Assembly (NCBI GenBank): GCA_027924645.1 | Contig: BSBN01001150.1 | Coordinates: forward strand, 310,001-374,000 | Reading direction: 5' to 3' | Origin: Cunninghamia lanceolata | Lineage: Eukaryota; Streptophyta; Pinopsida; Cupressales; Cupressaceae | DNA: 64,000 nucleotides | In this document: positions 11,590-23,499 of the stretch, piece by piece | Layout of the letters: each line of letters opens with the position of its first letter | Position numbering within the stretch: the stretch's first letter is position 1 | Notes under the pieces: model-generated | The model's input: the letters and a program-made list of their open reading frames with translations, nothing else | Database searches by the model: none | What the model was told of the DNA's origin: nothing | Position numbers and translations under genes: made by a program

Positions 11590-12056
11590 ATTTAGTTAAG
11601 GCGCGTCTTCCTGGTGCAAAATGAGGAGATAGAGAAGGCGCTTCATCTGGTTCTTAATGCCCGTTCCTTCGTAGAAAACCATGTCCACAAAAACTTCCTC
11701 TGGGGCCGCTTTCTGGAGGATTTCACTTTGATCGTGGGGCACAAGGGACTAACCAAACTGGCGGTGAAGAAATTGGGCGTCCCCCATCTACAACAGCAAG
11801 CGATCACTGCCATCTATGCCTTCAACAAAAGGTTGAAATCTGGAACATAGGGAGGGATCTTCGACATTGCCACCACACTGAAAATGAAGACATGAAACAA
11901 GCCATTTCCCTATTCAAGGATGGAACCATAAGAGATAACAGGGAGACTTTCTCCTTCATTAGCCACCTTGAGAATCCCTTAACCCCTGAACAGGTGGAGA
12001 GGTTCTCTAAGTTGGTTGAAGGTGTGCGTTTCATTATGCATAAGCTTCCCAAATAA
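11590..12056 (+). pseudogene. Unrecognised broken ORF
   Basis: A protein-like frame from about 11614 (MQNEEIEKALHLVLNARSF) to a TAG at 11848-11850. It continues in the same frame for about 15 codons, then by a one-base shift near 11893 into a second open stretch (DMKQAISLFKDG to FIMHKLPK) ending at 12056. The combined product would be about 145 residues, helical and charged, with no membrane segment or motif I know. Codon use is protein-like and more GC-rich than the flanks, which are AT-rich. A retrocopy or captured gene fragment is likely. I do not assign a function. Confidence 0.45.
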
Positions 12057-12059
12057 GGG

Positions 12060-13550
12060 GCTCTGCAATGCTGGGTGTTGTTCCAGGCCTATGTAAATTC
12101 CTTTTTTAGTAATGTTAAGGAGAGCTACCCCCATGGTAACATTTTATATATAAAAAAAAAATTGACTTAAATTAAATAAAAATTGACATGGATAAGCAAA
12201 TTTCCCATTACACTCAAAAATACTCTCCATATAAATTATTGTATTGATATATGAAAATAACTTAAAAACTATTCTTTTAAATACACACCTTTACATAGAA
12301 TCAAAACCTTTTTAGATCCCTTTAAAAGCATTAACATACATACATATTGGTTATTTAGTCTAAATTAATTTATTCTAAAAAAAACTTAAAAAACATAGAA
12401 CATATATCTAAAATCAAAACAAAATTAATGCATGCACATTACACCTTTACAGTTAAAAATAAAGAGTTCAAAAATTTAATAAAAACCAACACATAAGTTT
12501 TGAAAAAATTATTAAAAAAAAAGACATTGTGTACACTTTATTGAGAATTTGAGACAGATTTAAGAGAGTCATCAAGATGTAATAAATAATTAAAAGAAAC
12601 CCAATTAGTAATATCCGTTAATAGGATTTCAGCAAATAACTTAAAACTGAATGGTAAAGTCCTTGTTTAAGGTTCACAATGGTGGCCCCTGCACAACACC
12701 AATCAATTGATGAACAATTATTTTTTAAAATTTTACTTTTAAAAGAAGCCCACTTCACTTGGAAATGGCAATGCCGTCATTCTTAATTGCAGCCAAAATA
12801 TGAGCAATTTTAATTCTCTCATCATTGGTAATCCTCCCAAATTCATTGCCTTCACCTCAAATGCTGAAACTCTCTTACACTATAACGACATGCAAATTCA
12901 TGGGTTTTCGATGGGAGCCCAACTATATCGTGCACAACTTGGGTAAAACCCTAATTCATAAAAATCTCAAGTTGAACATTAAAATCAATTAGAAAGTCAG
13001 ATGAAACGCGATTTAAGTATGCAAAAAATGGTCAAACATTGTTGACCTCGATTTTTTTTAAAAAACATGATTTTTTTGGGGGAAAAATCTGGAACTGCAA
13101 CAATTTGCAATTAATCCTGATTTTTACAATTTTATCCTGATTTTTGCTTCTATGGTTTCAGTTATGATTCATTTTAATCTGTTCAATGTCCTATTAAGGA
13201 TACCTCTAGGAACACCCTCTTGGGTCTAGCTAAGCCCAAAGTGAAGGAGAGCATGTCCATTCTCAACAGTTGGCCTCTAATCACTCATATTCTGTTGATG
13301 AGTTGTTGATTCACCTTTAAAGATGACAATTCCCCGGCCTTGAAGTGGATTGATTCCTCTGAAGTGTAAGCAGCGATTTCAAGACCCAACATTACCTTTG
13401 GTGCATCATTTTGTTGATTTTGTTAACCCACGGGATCATTAAAACATTGAACTGGCTCTAGAGTCATGTCTCAGCAAAAGATGTGAATACTGACAAATGA
13501 ACAAGAGGGTTGACATGCTTACAAACCTCCATGCATGTTAGAAGAAAGGA
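12060..13550. other. AT-rich intergenic sequence, nothing recognised
   Basis: Long A/T runs, no open frame of note, no tRNA-like fold or repeat pair noticed. Confidence 0.5.
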
Positions 13551-13559
13551 TTTCAAATT

Positions 13560-14110
13560 TTAAATCTATGTGTTTTGGTGCATCTTGATGACACCTCATG
13601 TGCCACTTCATAGTTGAAAAATGTTGGAGAGACCCGTGGCATGCGAGCCCAGTGCTTGGTGTGCCACATCACAAAGGAAAATTTTGCCAAAGTATTTTGG
13701 TGAACCTAACGACCATCACACACACCATATCAAATTTTCAAATCTTCTTCCCCTAGTCTAATGGCGTGCGTGCCAAACACCCCATGTGTTAAACAAGGGA
13801 AAGAAGTAATGAAGGTTAGGCGTGCACGCTTGAGGATATGGGCACCATCATTAAAGACTTGTAAACTCCTTGAGCAAAAGTGCACCTACCCAATGATCAA
13901 TACGCCACATTGAAGTTAAAAAAAAGAAAAATGCAAGTGTTTTGGTGTGCCTAACGATCATCTCACATGCCAATACAAAGGATGCACTTGCAGGGAGAAA
14001 ATGTTGAGTTTCAGTGCATTGGCACGCTTAGCGATCATCTCATGCACCAATACGAAGGAAGATAGTTTTTTGAGAGCAGGCTAGTAAATGTGTGTTTAGT
14101 TTTTAGAGAG
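13560..14110. repeat. Diverged repeat array around GTGCCTAACGATCATC
   Basis: Imperfect copies of a unit containing GTGCCTAACGATCATC and ATGCCAATACAAAGG recur at roughly 90-115 bp spacing (near 13572, 13695, 13940, 14025). The array resumes at 19376 (GTGTGCCTAGACAATGG, ACCACTACAAAGGAG), right after element A, so element A inserted into it. Confidence 0.55.
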
Positions 14111-14126
14111 TAGGCTAGTGTATGTG

Positions 14127-14461
14127 TGTTTACCCTTCTATCTGATAAATGAATACTTGAAATAATTAACAGAATTAACCATGCATACCAGACAGAGGAG
14201 TAAAAGTATATCTTTATTCGCATATGAAATTATTATAGAAGTAGACTACAGATGGTTGGCCAAGGATCAAAGTTGATTAGACTAGATCATATTGCTTTCT
14301 TTGATGATACAAAGACTATTTAAAAGACCCGATAGTTGCTAAGAGGAACACAACTATCGACTAACTGACTCTTATAACTACTTGAAAGCCAACAAACAAT
14401 TAATACATAGTCGGATAATCCATATTATCAAATATAATACCGTCATCATACACTGACGACA
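14127..14461 (-). repeat. 3' LTR of element A
   Basis: 335 bp starting TGTTTACCCTTCTATCTGAT and ending CACTGACGACA on the + strand. Aligns along its whole length with 19026-19375. Confidence 0.8.
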
Positions 14462-14812
14462 TCATCCCCTCGAAAGAAAAAGTCATCTTCTAGACGACAA
14501 AAAAACAATGAAGCATCAAGTAACATCAAATAATGTTGTCCAAAATGGTGACAACGTTGTAGATAAAAAAGAAACTATAGGCAAATCTGGAAGGGCACAC
14601 AAAGCATAAGTAGAACCAACACATGACGGAGACTGTTGAGGACCAACCAACCAAGGAACTCAATTAGACTGCACATTGGAGGCTAAAAATGTTGCACCCA
14701 AGTGATACTGAACCCAGCAATATGGCAAGCACTTCAGAAGCAATTTGAGCATAAAAATAGTATTCAGTAGTGGAAAAGACCCAATAGGTGAGATAGTTCC
14801 AATGGCTGAGAT

Positions 14813-14944
14813 AGTATATGTGCATTTAAGGCCTACTATTTTTTAAGTTTAGTACTAGTATATGTGCATTTAAGGCCCAATATTTTTAAAGTTTAGTACT
14901 AGTATTTGTGACTTTAAGGTTGTTAATGTTACTATAAGTACTAA
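14813..14944. repeat. 44-bp tandem repeat, three copies
   Basis: The words AGTATATGTGCATTTAAGG and AAGTTTAGTACT recur with a 44-bp period from 14813, 14857 and 14901. The third copy is the most diverged. Lies in the non-coding 3' half of element A. Confidence 0.8.
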
Positions 14945-15399
14945 TAATTGAATGAAATGTGCCCTTTAAATTTAAAAAGCAACCAATCATATGATGCCAC
15001 ATCAGCCCACCAACAAAACATGACTTAATGCACACCTATTGGTCCACCTTTTTTTTTGGGGAACAATTTGACACCTCAACAAAAAGCATGCTGACGTGGC
15101 ATCATTTTTGATGATGTGGCCCTGAAATCTTAGTTATAAGCAGGGGTGTTGTCAAGTAAGCTACTGTAAAAATTTTGGAGTGATTCAAAAATTCCACGTA
15201 TGATTTTGAGAGGCGTGAAGTTAGGGTGCACCACTATTGGGTCCTCTCTCCTATCTAGTTCACCAATTTGTATGAAGAATTCCCGATTTTTACCAACATA
15301 TTATGTAAAATGAGCAAGAACAACCTGAGCATACTGTACAACAAAGACTGGACCATTAAGAGGAGACTGGACAGGCCATACACCAACTACAAGCTAGAA

Positions 15400-15830
15400 A
15401 GAGTGGGGTCGTACAGACGCAACAGGTACAGTAGAAATGGTGAGTGCAAATGTACGGTCCAAAAATTGAAGAAGCTGTATATCTGATGAAATTTTTTGTA
15501 ACTACCGCACATTAAGGAAATAACGCTGAATAGAAGAAAAGTCGTACGACAACAATGAGGATGAGAGGTGGTATGGATGCAAGATAAAATAATTGATGAT
15601 CATTCATTGGTCGTACAGTAGAGTGAATTAAGCATGGTAATTTGCTTTTCCTTGGGCCGTGCAACAAAATAGGAAGTGAAGAATTGTACGGTGGGAGTGA
15701 GAGATGGTCGTATGGTGCTTGGAATAAGTTTTTTTAAATTGCAATTTGCTCGTGGCATTCCAGTCGTATGGTCAATGAAGTAATTGTATAGTGTCGTAAA
15801 GTGAAAAAACAATGAGGACGAAGACTACAG
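15400..15830. repeat. Dispersed TCGTACGG-like motifs
   Basis: At least eight variants of (G)TCGTACGG or TGTACGGT occur in about 400 bp (for example near 15409, 15451, 15541, 15610, 15684, 15709, 15764). The same motif occurs in the homologous part of A-prime near 26650. They fall in the pol-less part of element A. Confidence 0.5.
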
Positions 15831-16203
15831 TTCAACTTCAAAAATTTTAGTTTTAATTTTTTTTCTTATATTTTTTCTTTTGAATGGTTTTCTGTATTGT
15901 ATTTAAAAAAATATATTTATTATTTAATTTATTAAATTTTTTCCATTCCAAATATTTATTTTTTTAATTGTCTTTATTATTTTTTCCCTTTTGTTCTTAT
16001 GGGCCCACTTGGGAATTTTAATTTCTTTCTTTTTCGCATTATAATTAGGAACTTTATAATGTAATTTTTTAATTTTTTAATTGTCCACCCAATACAAATT
16101 GAAGCTATTTTTTTCATTTTTCTCATGTGTGGCGCACCCTTGTCTTTCGTTTCAATTGCAAAAATTTCATGTCCGACAATATTTTTTCCTTCTCTGTAAT
16201 TTC

Positions 16204-18924
16204 CTATATGATAGTTTTCCCTTTTTTGTAATTTTCTTGTGAAGTTGTTTTGACTTGATGACCAATATTCATACGTTCCAAATTAATTATTTTAATATTA
16301 TTACTTTGAGACGAACCTTCATGAATTTTACAATCTTTGATAAAGTCAGGTGCCTCTGCTGGAACCAGAACTACCATTTTTTGTGAATTGTGTACTGTGG
16401 CCCACACACATAAATTGTCCATCTTTTCAAAATCATTTTTCATTTGTTGCTCTTCACTGATCGTCGTTGCTTCAATAAAATTACAAGTCGATGGAAATAC
16501 CTCATAGTCTTCCACTTGCCAGTGAAACAAGCCACAGAAAGAATTCGTTTCATCCTTCGAGCATGACTGTAATTCTAGAATGCCTTCATCGTTCGGTTCC
16601 ATCGGACTCCGATCATGCTTCTCCGTCCATCCCTCTTCGAAGTTTGAATCTGACGAATCGAAGGAAGCTACTTCCCAGCTTACAACTTGGTTTTTCAAAT
16701 CAATTGTATATTTCCAACCCTTGTTTTCAATGGAGATTGTGTTCTTTTTCTAGTTGTGGTTGGATTTGGCTATTACCAGCCAACCCCGACCCAATAATGT
16801 GTTGTACGCTTTCATCTGTAATGAAATAACCACAAAATTCAACAAAAATGCTTGGGTTCCAATAATTACCTTTTGGTCCATTAAAACTCCAAGTACTTTA
16901 ATACCTTGGTCGACAGCCACTAGTTGAAAAGTTGGGGGCCAGATGGTTAACTTTCCTAAACTTCTTTAAGCGTCTTTTGGAAGTACGTTCACACTAGACC
17001 TGCCATCAACAATTGTATTGGTGAGATTTCTACTACGGATCTTCATATTTACCATCACTAGTTTCTTTGTCATACTAATTGTTAATAACATGAGATCAAT
17101 CACTTGGTCGCTTGACAATGGAGGTTCGATTATTGCGTTTTCATTCTCTCTAGATTCCAAATGGCCCATAGGTAGTTTGAAGTACTTGCCTTGCAATATT
17201 TTTCTTGGATTGTAATTGATTTGTTACCGTACTTGCATTTGCATTTGAGTGGCATCGTTTGTTATCCATAGCTTGCTCCACTTTGACTCTTGCTTCACGA
17301 AGTCTTTTTGTTTCTATACGTGAATCCTGGTACACAACCTTCTTTGCTTGTGCTCGAGAAACGACCAATACTTTGTTATGCTTTTCAACATCAATCATGT
17401 TGATGCTGGCCTTTTGCTTCTAACATTCGGTGTCTTCATGGTCTCTAGGTCCACACCATTTGCACAATAATTGCAATTTGTCCTGCTTGTTCTTGTAGTC
17501 CTCGCAAAGTGTCCCCATTCATTACATTGTCAACAATATATGATAGGAGGTCCTTTGGGGTCGTAGTGTAATTGAATTATGTGGCTTTGGTGTAGTGGAT
17601 TGCTCTCCCTATGTAAAGAATACTTGTGTACTCCTAGTCTTCAAATTATATGGGCACTATTTTATTGAATGACCCATAACTTGGCAAATCTTACAAAACA
17701 TTTTTCTAGGACAATTACCTTTGGTGGGACCTTCATTTTTACACTCAGTATGCCATATTTCATTGGATTCTTTGTTGGTTTCTTTCTCCACCTTCAATTC
17801 TTTCATCATCCAGAGCATGTCCCTCAGGAGTGCGTGTATTGTTCCTGATTCACTGTCACTGTTGTCATCTGAACTGTCATCTTCCTTTGTTTTTCTTTTG
17901 CTATGGGAGGACATTTTGTCTTCACTTTTTATGTCCATCGCCAGATTGTAGGCTTCTGCATAAGAAGAGGGGTGGTACTACCTTCATCTTTTTCCTTAAG
18001 GACGGAATTAGACCTTTAATGAACCACCTTTTCTTGAGACCGTCAGCAAGTTCTTTTTCTAACTTTACAACCAAATCTTTAAGTCTATGGTTATAAGTTC
18101 GTACGTTTCATGCTTACCTTGTCTTGTATTGTAAATTTTTGCTACTATTTCATTATCATCATGAAGCAATTTAAACTCTTCCTCAAAGGCTTTCTTTAAT
18201 ATGTCCCATGTGTTTCATGAGGCTTGGTCAAGTTTCCTATACCGGTCAATTGCTACACCTCGCAAGGTGGTTGGAAAAGAACATAGCCAAATTGCTTTAT
18301 CATCTTGCCTATTTGTTGTCTAGATTGTTTCACAAGTCTTACAATGCCTAACTTGGGCAACTTCTACTTTTCTCCATTGGGGCTTACCATGGTTTTGTTC
18401 TGATGTAAACCTAGTGCCTAGACCTGCTTGCTAGGGAGTTTTGTTTCGGATGTTCTGATGCTTCTCTCGCACTCTTGGCCATGTGAGAATCCTTCACTCT
18501 TCCTGCAACTTTAGCATTTCATGCACTTGTTTCGCCTTCAGATTTTTTTTTAATACACCCTTGGCTTGGCTTCTTCTCCTTCAAGTGACAACCCTTCAAT
18601 GCTTCAAAGGTTGCTCTTGTACGCTTCTATGAAGGAATCTGACCCCGACTCCCAACATCCCTCATCTAGAAAAGGTTGTCTTGACTTTTCAACTTGATCT
18701 GAAAGATCAATCCACACTTCATTTTGTAGTGGAAGGTGCCTTGCTATCTCCTCCCACTTTTCCTTTGTGTAATTATTTGTAGTGGAAATGTGTTGTCTCA
18801 CCTAACTACGACTCCTACTCCCACTCAGACTTTGACTTTCACTTCAGGATGGACTTCGGCTCCGACAATCTCTCTTAGTCTTGTTCTACGTTCTCTTTGT
18901 TCTACCAATCTTAAAGATTGTTGA
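16204..18924 (-). pseudogene. Gag-protease remnant of element A
   Basis: Read on the minus strand. An N-terminal block at 18604-18801 has WEEIARHLPLQNEVWIDL. A gag core lies near 18100-18500. A zinc-knuckle piece is at 17657-17938 (CKICQVMGHSIK) and a second cysteine-rich piece near 17530. A linker follows at 17150-17398. The protease (16966-17196) has TIVDGRSSVNVLPKD, which matches the DGGSGVNVLP type with two changes, and LLGRGWL follows near 16785. A 164-residue acidic post-protease segment occupies 16204-16698. Several frame changes and stops separate these pieces. The domain order is that of a gypsy gag-pol N-terminal half. Confidence 0.7.
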
Positions 18925-19010
18925 ATCTCTTGATCTTGACCACGTGGTCTCTTCCTGCCTTTATTGGGGTCTAAGGGCATGAATTCTTATATCAGACTTG
19001 ATTTCTTTTA

Positions 19011-19024
19011 AGGCAATGATGCCA
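19011..19024 (-). other. Primer-binding-site candidate of element A
   Basis: TGGCATCATTGCCT directly follows the 5' LTR on the minus strand, and is repeated beside the LTR of A-prime near 44657-44672. Its position and TGG start fit a tRNA primer site. I cannot name the tRNA. Confidence 0.5.
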
Positions 19025-19025
19025 A

Positions 19026-19375
19026 TGTTTACCCTTCTATCTGATAAATGAATACTTGAAATACTTAACAGAATTAACAATGCATACTAGACAAAGGAGT
19101 AAAAGTATATCTTTATTCGCACATGAAATTATTACAGAAGAAGACCCAAGATGGTTGGCCAAGGATCAAAGTCGATTAGACTAGATCATACTGTTTTCGT
19201 TGACGATACAAAGACTATTTAAAAGACTCGACGGTTGTCAAGAGGAACACAACTGTCCACTAACAGACTCCAACTAATTGACTCTTATAACTATCTGAAA
19301 GTCAACAAACAATTAATACATAGTCAAATAACCTATATTATCAAATATAACAATCGTCATTAAACACTAACTACA
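19026..19375 (-). repeat. 5' LTR of element A
   Basis: 350 bp beginning TGTTTACCCTTCTATCTGAT. Differs from 14127-14461 by scattered substitutions and a short insertion near 19265, which points to an old insertion. Confidence 0.8.
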
Positions 19376-19504
19376 GTGTGTGCCTAGACAATGGAGTGCA
19401 CCACTACAAAGGAGGGATGAATGAATAGATTTTCAGAGATTTTTAGAGGGTTTGACATGATCAAAGGAGAAGTTGTCGAATCATCAAAGTTATCTAGAGC
19501 TGCC

Positions 19505-19755
19505 TATGCAAAAGTCTATTTTTAGTTCGTGCTAAAAATAGACTTGCTATTTTTAGCCAGTCACCATTTTAAAGAGATGAGCATATTCAAGGATTTGCTA
19601 TTTTTAGACAGAGCTATTTATAGCATTTACTATTTATAGAAGCCTATTTTTAGCTCTCTGCTATTTATAGCCTGTGCTAGTTTTAGTTTTAGCTATTTAT
19701 AGCCTGTTCTATTTTTAGCTCCCTGCTACTTTTAGCGTTTGCTATTTTTAGTGTT
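19505..19755. repeat. Low-complexity GCTATTTTTAG / CTATTTATAGC repeats
   Basis: Variants of GCTATTTTTAGC and GCTATTTATAGC are repeated about fifteen times with short linkers such as CTCCCTG and CTGT. There is no fixed period. The word is nearly self-complementary (CTATTTATAG), so the array could fold locally. A single copy of TGCTATTTTTAG also lies in both LTRs of element B. Confidence 0.75.
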
Positions 19756-19759
19756 AACT

Positions 19760-21770
19760 TGGAGTTAGTTTTTGTTTGATCATCATGTGAGAAATGTGAG
19801 CTTTTGATGCATGATTGTAATATTTTAATCATTAGTTGAACTAGAGGTTGCATGGTTTTAGTTTTAGAATTAGTGGAGCAGATAATTTGTAATAAAGCTT
19901 GCATGTCATGCAAGTAGTTAGTTAGGAGAGAAGTGCAGTTAATTTGTTTTATTTATTTTCATGCAATTGTTTGTAAATAGTATAAATAAGTGCTCTTTTG
20001 CACTTACTAATGGGGTGGTATCAAGAGAATTGTATTATCAAGTAGTCAATCAATGAATAGAGATCAATGGCAATTCTCATGGCTACATATGCTGAAATTG
20101 CTATTCATTTGGTTTTCAATGTTTTTGTGACTTTGTAATTCACTCAATAGAACTTTTTATGCCTATCTTGCTTCTAAATATTTGTTGAGATGTGTCATAT
20201 GTGTGCTAAAAGTGAAGTTATTTCAATGAATTTGCAAGCTTTGTATTGTAGGAGAGCTTGAAGATGTAGCTCATGGCTTTGTACCAAGTGTTACATTCAA
20301 TTTAACCATAGCATTTTGTTTATGTGTTTATCCAATCTGTGTGTACTTGCCCTACTTAGTCTTTGTTTTTAACTGAACGGTGTAGGTGTCTAGCAGTAGA
20401 GATTTCTTTCAAGTCAAAAAACATAAAACCTTTTGCCTCGTGTTGAAAGTGTGTTTCAGCTTTTTACATGTTGCAAAACCAAAAAGATTATATATTTATG
20501 TTTTATTTAACATGAATGTGAAACACCCTGACATCATTGCACAGTTTCTAAATTGCAAGTACATATTGTGTAGTTTTAGGTTAGATTTTAGTTTACAAGG
20601 AGCTTCCCCTTCTAATTTGAAGAGTGGTTCTACCGCACATCTGTTCCGTTTTGTGTGCATTGAAACGCTAACAAATTTATTCATCGAATAAAATAAGGCA
20701 TTATGTACCCACATAAGAAAGTAAAAAGAAGATTGAAACTGTCAAAAGCAAAAAGAGGACATTTACTTATTTAAACAAAGTCACTATGGGGAAATCTCAT
20801 ATTTAATGATAATTGGAGAGATTTTGAAGAACTTTCTAGCATGGACACAATTTTTTGCAACAGCAATGTTGAGGCAGCTTTCTCTAATCTCTTCTGCTCT
20901 TTTGAATCTTCTAATGGAGAAGTTGAAGTTCCTGGCTGGTGAAGTTTACATCCACTAGACCTTGGAAAGAAATTAAGGCAAACGTAAATAGAAGTGGACT
21001 TGGATGCAATGGAATGCCAATGGTCAATGACTCCTATATGTCTATACTAATCAAGTTTGTTAGTGGAGGTTATACATGTGGTGATTTCAAGAGTCACATT
21101 AGAATGACATGGATTCAAAACATAAAGTTGTGAGCATAGTGGATGTAGTGGTCATCATAAATCACAATGTATTGGTGTGCATCTGCTTGTTAATTGCCAA
21201 AAGACAAACTACACCTCAAAGTATTGTTTGGTCAAGGGTACCCAATCGATAGATCTGGCTAATCACGATAGAAGAAATGTCAATCTAGGATGGATAAATG
21301 ACTGGAGTTGGTAGAGATTTACATCTTCCATGGAGAGGCACTACACTAGATCCAGTTCAGATGATTTCACTTCCATTATCAAACATGATTTTATTCCTTC
21401 CTTACTGCTCATCTGAAGAAGGGAGGATAAGACACAAAGTACAGCCAGATTATTAGCACAATTTCTTAAGAGTTCCTTAGAGTGTAGTTATAATTTTAGC
21501 AATTTTGAGTATAGATGATTGAGGCACCTGAGAGACAATCAAAGACTCATATAATTAGAAGGACCAAACAGGTTAAAATATTTAGAAAGAAAATACATAG
21601 TTCATCCATTGGTCAGTAGCAATCAGATTTGATTACAAGTGATACAAATTCAGGTTTGATTAGCAGTTTTTATAAACAGAGATTCCAGAGCTGACAGACA
21701 ATTTGATATTTGAGTTCACAGTTCTAGATTTGAGACAGCTCCATAGTTTCAGTTTTGATCAGATATATAT
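19760..21770. other. No gene recognised
   Basis: Short open frames (for example 20386-20691 +, 20939-21133 +) have no recognisable domain. The right part may be the decayed internal region of the element whose 3' end lies at 21775-22437. Confidence 0.4.
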
Positions 21771-21774
21771 TACA

Positions 21775-22267
21775 GTTGACTCTAGCTTATCAGTCCACTG
21801 AAGACTTGAGCAGAGATCCAGAGAGTAGAAGTTGTAATCTGAACCAATCCACTATTAGTATTAGTAGTATTACAGCAGGTTCCATCCTAACAACATCATT
21901 ATCACCAGTTATCCAACAGAAAGTTGAAACAGATCTAATTATGCATCCACTTTTGAGAGCTTGTTTTGGGGAGGGTGTTGGAGGAGAAAATTAAGCTCCT
22001 AAATCACATATTTTTACACACTTGTATTAAAATAAAGTTGACTCTAGCTTATCAGTCCACTGAAGACTTGAGCAGAGATCCAGAGAGTAGAAGTTGTAGT
22101 CTGAACCATCCCACTATTAGTATTAGTAGTATTACAACAGGTTCCATCCTAACAACATTATCACCAGTTATCCAACAGAAACAGATCTAATTATGCATCC
22201 ACTTTCGAGAACTTGTTTTGGGGGAGGGTGTTGGAGGAGAAAATTAAGCTCTTAAATCACATATTTC
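21775..22267 (+). repeat. 262-bp tandem duplication across a PPT/LTR junction
   Basis: Two copies begin GTTGACTCTAGC at 21775 and 22037. Each runs through a G-rich tract (GTTTTGGGGAGGG near 21963; GTTTTGGGGGAGGG near 22215) and into TGTTGGAGGAGAAAATTAAG. The copies differ by a few substitutions and small indels, including a loss of about ten bases. Each G-rich tract followed by TGTTGG looks like a polypurine tract followed by a 3' LTR, so one junction was copied in tandem. Confidence 0.8.
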
Positions 22268-22437
22268 AAATATATTACAACAGAGTGTGAGATTATTGAA
22301 CATTGGTTGGGGGGGTAGTGCAAACAACTATCACACCTAACCCTTTTTCTCTATTTATAGGGATCCCTTGTGTATTCGGGTGCAAGTAAGAGATATACAT
22401 GTCCTTGCTTTGCATTGCCTTCCTCATGCACCCTACA
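22229..22437 (+). repeat. LTR-like segment after the second PPT
   Basis: Starts TGTTGGAGGAGA right after the second G-rich tract. Contains a CTATTTATAGGG TATA-like box near 22350 and may end at CACCCTACA near 22437. No 5' partner found. Probably the 3' LTR remnant of a copia-type element. Confidence 0.4.
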
Positions 22438-23263
22438 TTATTATGCTATGTTCATGTTTTGTCTACTATAAGCACAATATGGAGTTACCTGATAACCTAC
22501 TGCAATATTAATTAATATAACAAAAAATCCAATGAAAAGAAAAATATACTTTTTAAGATTTATTATGCAAATAATGAAGCAAAAACTGAATAACCATTTA
22601 CCTAGATTTAAACCAGTACACTGGCTGTTCATTCTATTTATTGCTATGGACTGAAAACACTTAGTAATAAAGTGGAACCTATTTGCTAAAATGGTCTTTG
22701 AATTGATCTGTAAGAGCGCATTTAACAAAAAAAAAGGAATCCTATAGTTGTGAAGAAGCCCCATAAATGAGCCAAGAAACCACTTGAAGGGCTTTGGAAG
22801 GCACCTAAGAAAGACAACTTGGCCTATATTGTAATTGGATCAGACAAATGCAACTCACAAATAAAAAAGTTTGGATTAGAAGATTTGACTAAAAGTCTAG
22901 AAGTATCTAGTTATTATCACTTATGATTTATGTTTCTCATTCATCTGATTTTATTCTATATGTGTATTTCTATCTACTTGGAATTTTTGTAATGTTATTA
23001 GGTGATAAATTAATATATAGTACATACATATATATGTATTTGTATATATATTGTGGAGACATTTATATTGACTGCCCTTAATATTTGGGGAAGGTGCCAG
23101 CTGTCCTGGAAACTCATCCTGTGGACTCTAGCGACTTAGTGTAATCTTACTTTTTTCATCTTTCTATGTCAATGGTGGCAGTTGATAAGCTAAAAAGTTG
23201 ATGCTTGTTAGACTTTGAAAACTTGTTAGTTTATGAAAACTAATAGTGATAGATAATTTCCAG

Positions 23264-23487
23264 GGGACCTAGGGCAAACAAATGACTCTCTTTCAACTTT
23301 TGAGCATTATCTACAAAGTAATGGACAGACAGTTCTATATGTTGGGGATCTCTCCTATGCTGATAAGTATACGTCTGACAATGTTATTCGTTGGGATACG
23401 TGGGGGCGCTTTCTGGAGCCAAGCACTGCTTATCAGCCATGGATATGGACATCAGGAAATCATGAAATAGAATTCAAAGCAAAGTTG
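23264..23487 (+). CDS. PAP: Purple acid phosphatase, internal exon (metal-site exon)
   Basis: A 224-bp exon encoding about 74 residues of a plant purple acid phosphatase, a secreted or vacuolar metallophosphatase that releases phosphate from organic esters. Visible family motifs in order: the G(D)LGQT start (first binuclear-metal Asp), VGDLSYAD (second Asp and the Tyr that gives PAPs their colour), [20 protein letters not shown], and SGNHEIEF (metal-ligand Asn). Four of the seven ligands are therefore here; the three His ligands belong to later exons. The acceptor is TTTCCAG at 23257-23263, splitting a Gly codon. The donor is TTG/GTATGG at 23487/23488, phase 0. There are no stops or shifts. 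Upstream exons were not found in 1-23263. Confidence 0.93.
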
Positions 23488-23499
23488 GTATGGATCTTA

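Larger units (their letters stand above)
14127..19375 (-). mobile_element. Element A: non-autonomous gag-protease LTR retrotransposon
   Basis: Bounded by two related LTRs (14127-14461 and 19026-19375). Flanking five bases are ATGTG on the left and GTGTG on the right, a target duplication with one mismatch. On the minus strand, 5' to 3': LTR, primer-site-like TGGCATCATTGCC, gag, zinc knuckles, aspartic protease and a post-protease linker. After this comes about 1.7 kb of non-coding sequence rich in TCGTACGG-like words, then the 3' LTR. No reverse transcriptase, RNase H or integrase is present, so it would have depended on enzymes from elsewhere. Further copies of the family occur at 26560-27609 plus 42150-45000 and at 55061-55440. 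Confidence 0.75.

Noticed and set aside
22441..22764. 107-residue hydrophobic minus-strand frame
   Set aside because: Phe/Ile-rich translation of AT-rich intron-like DNA; no family resemblance.
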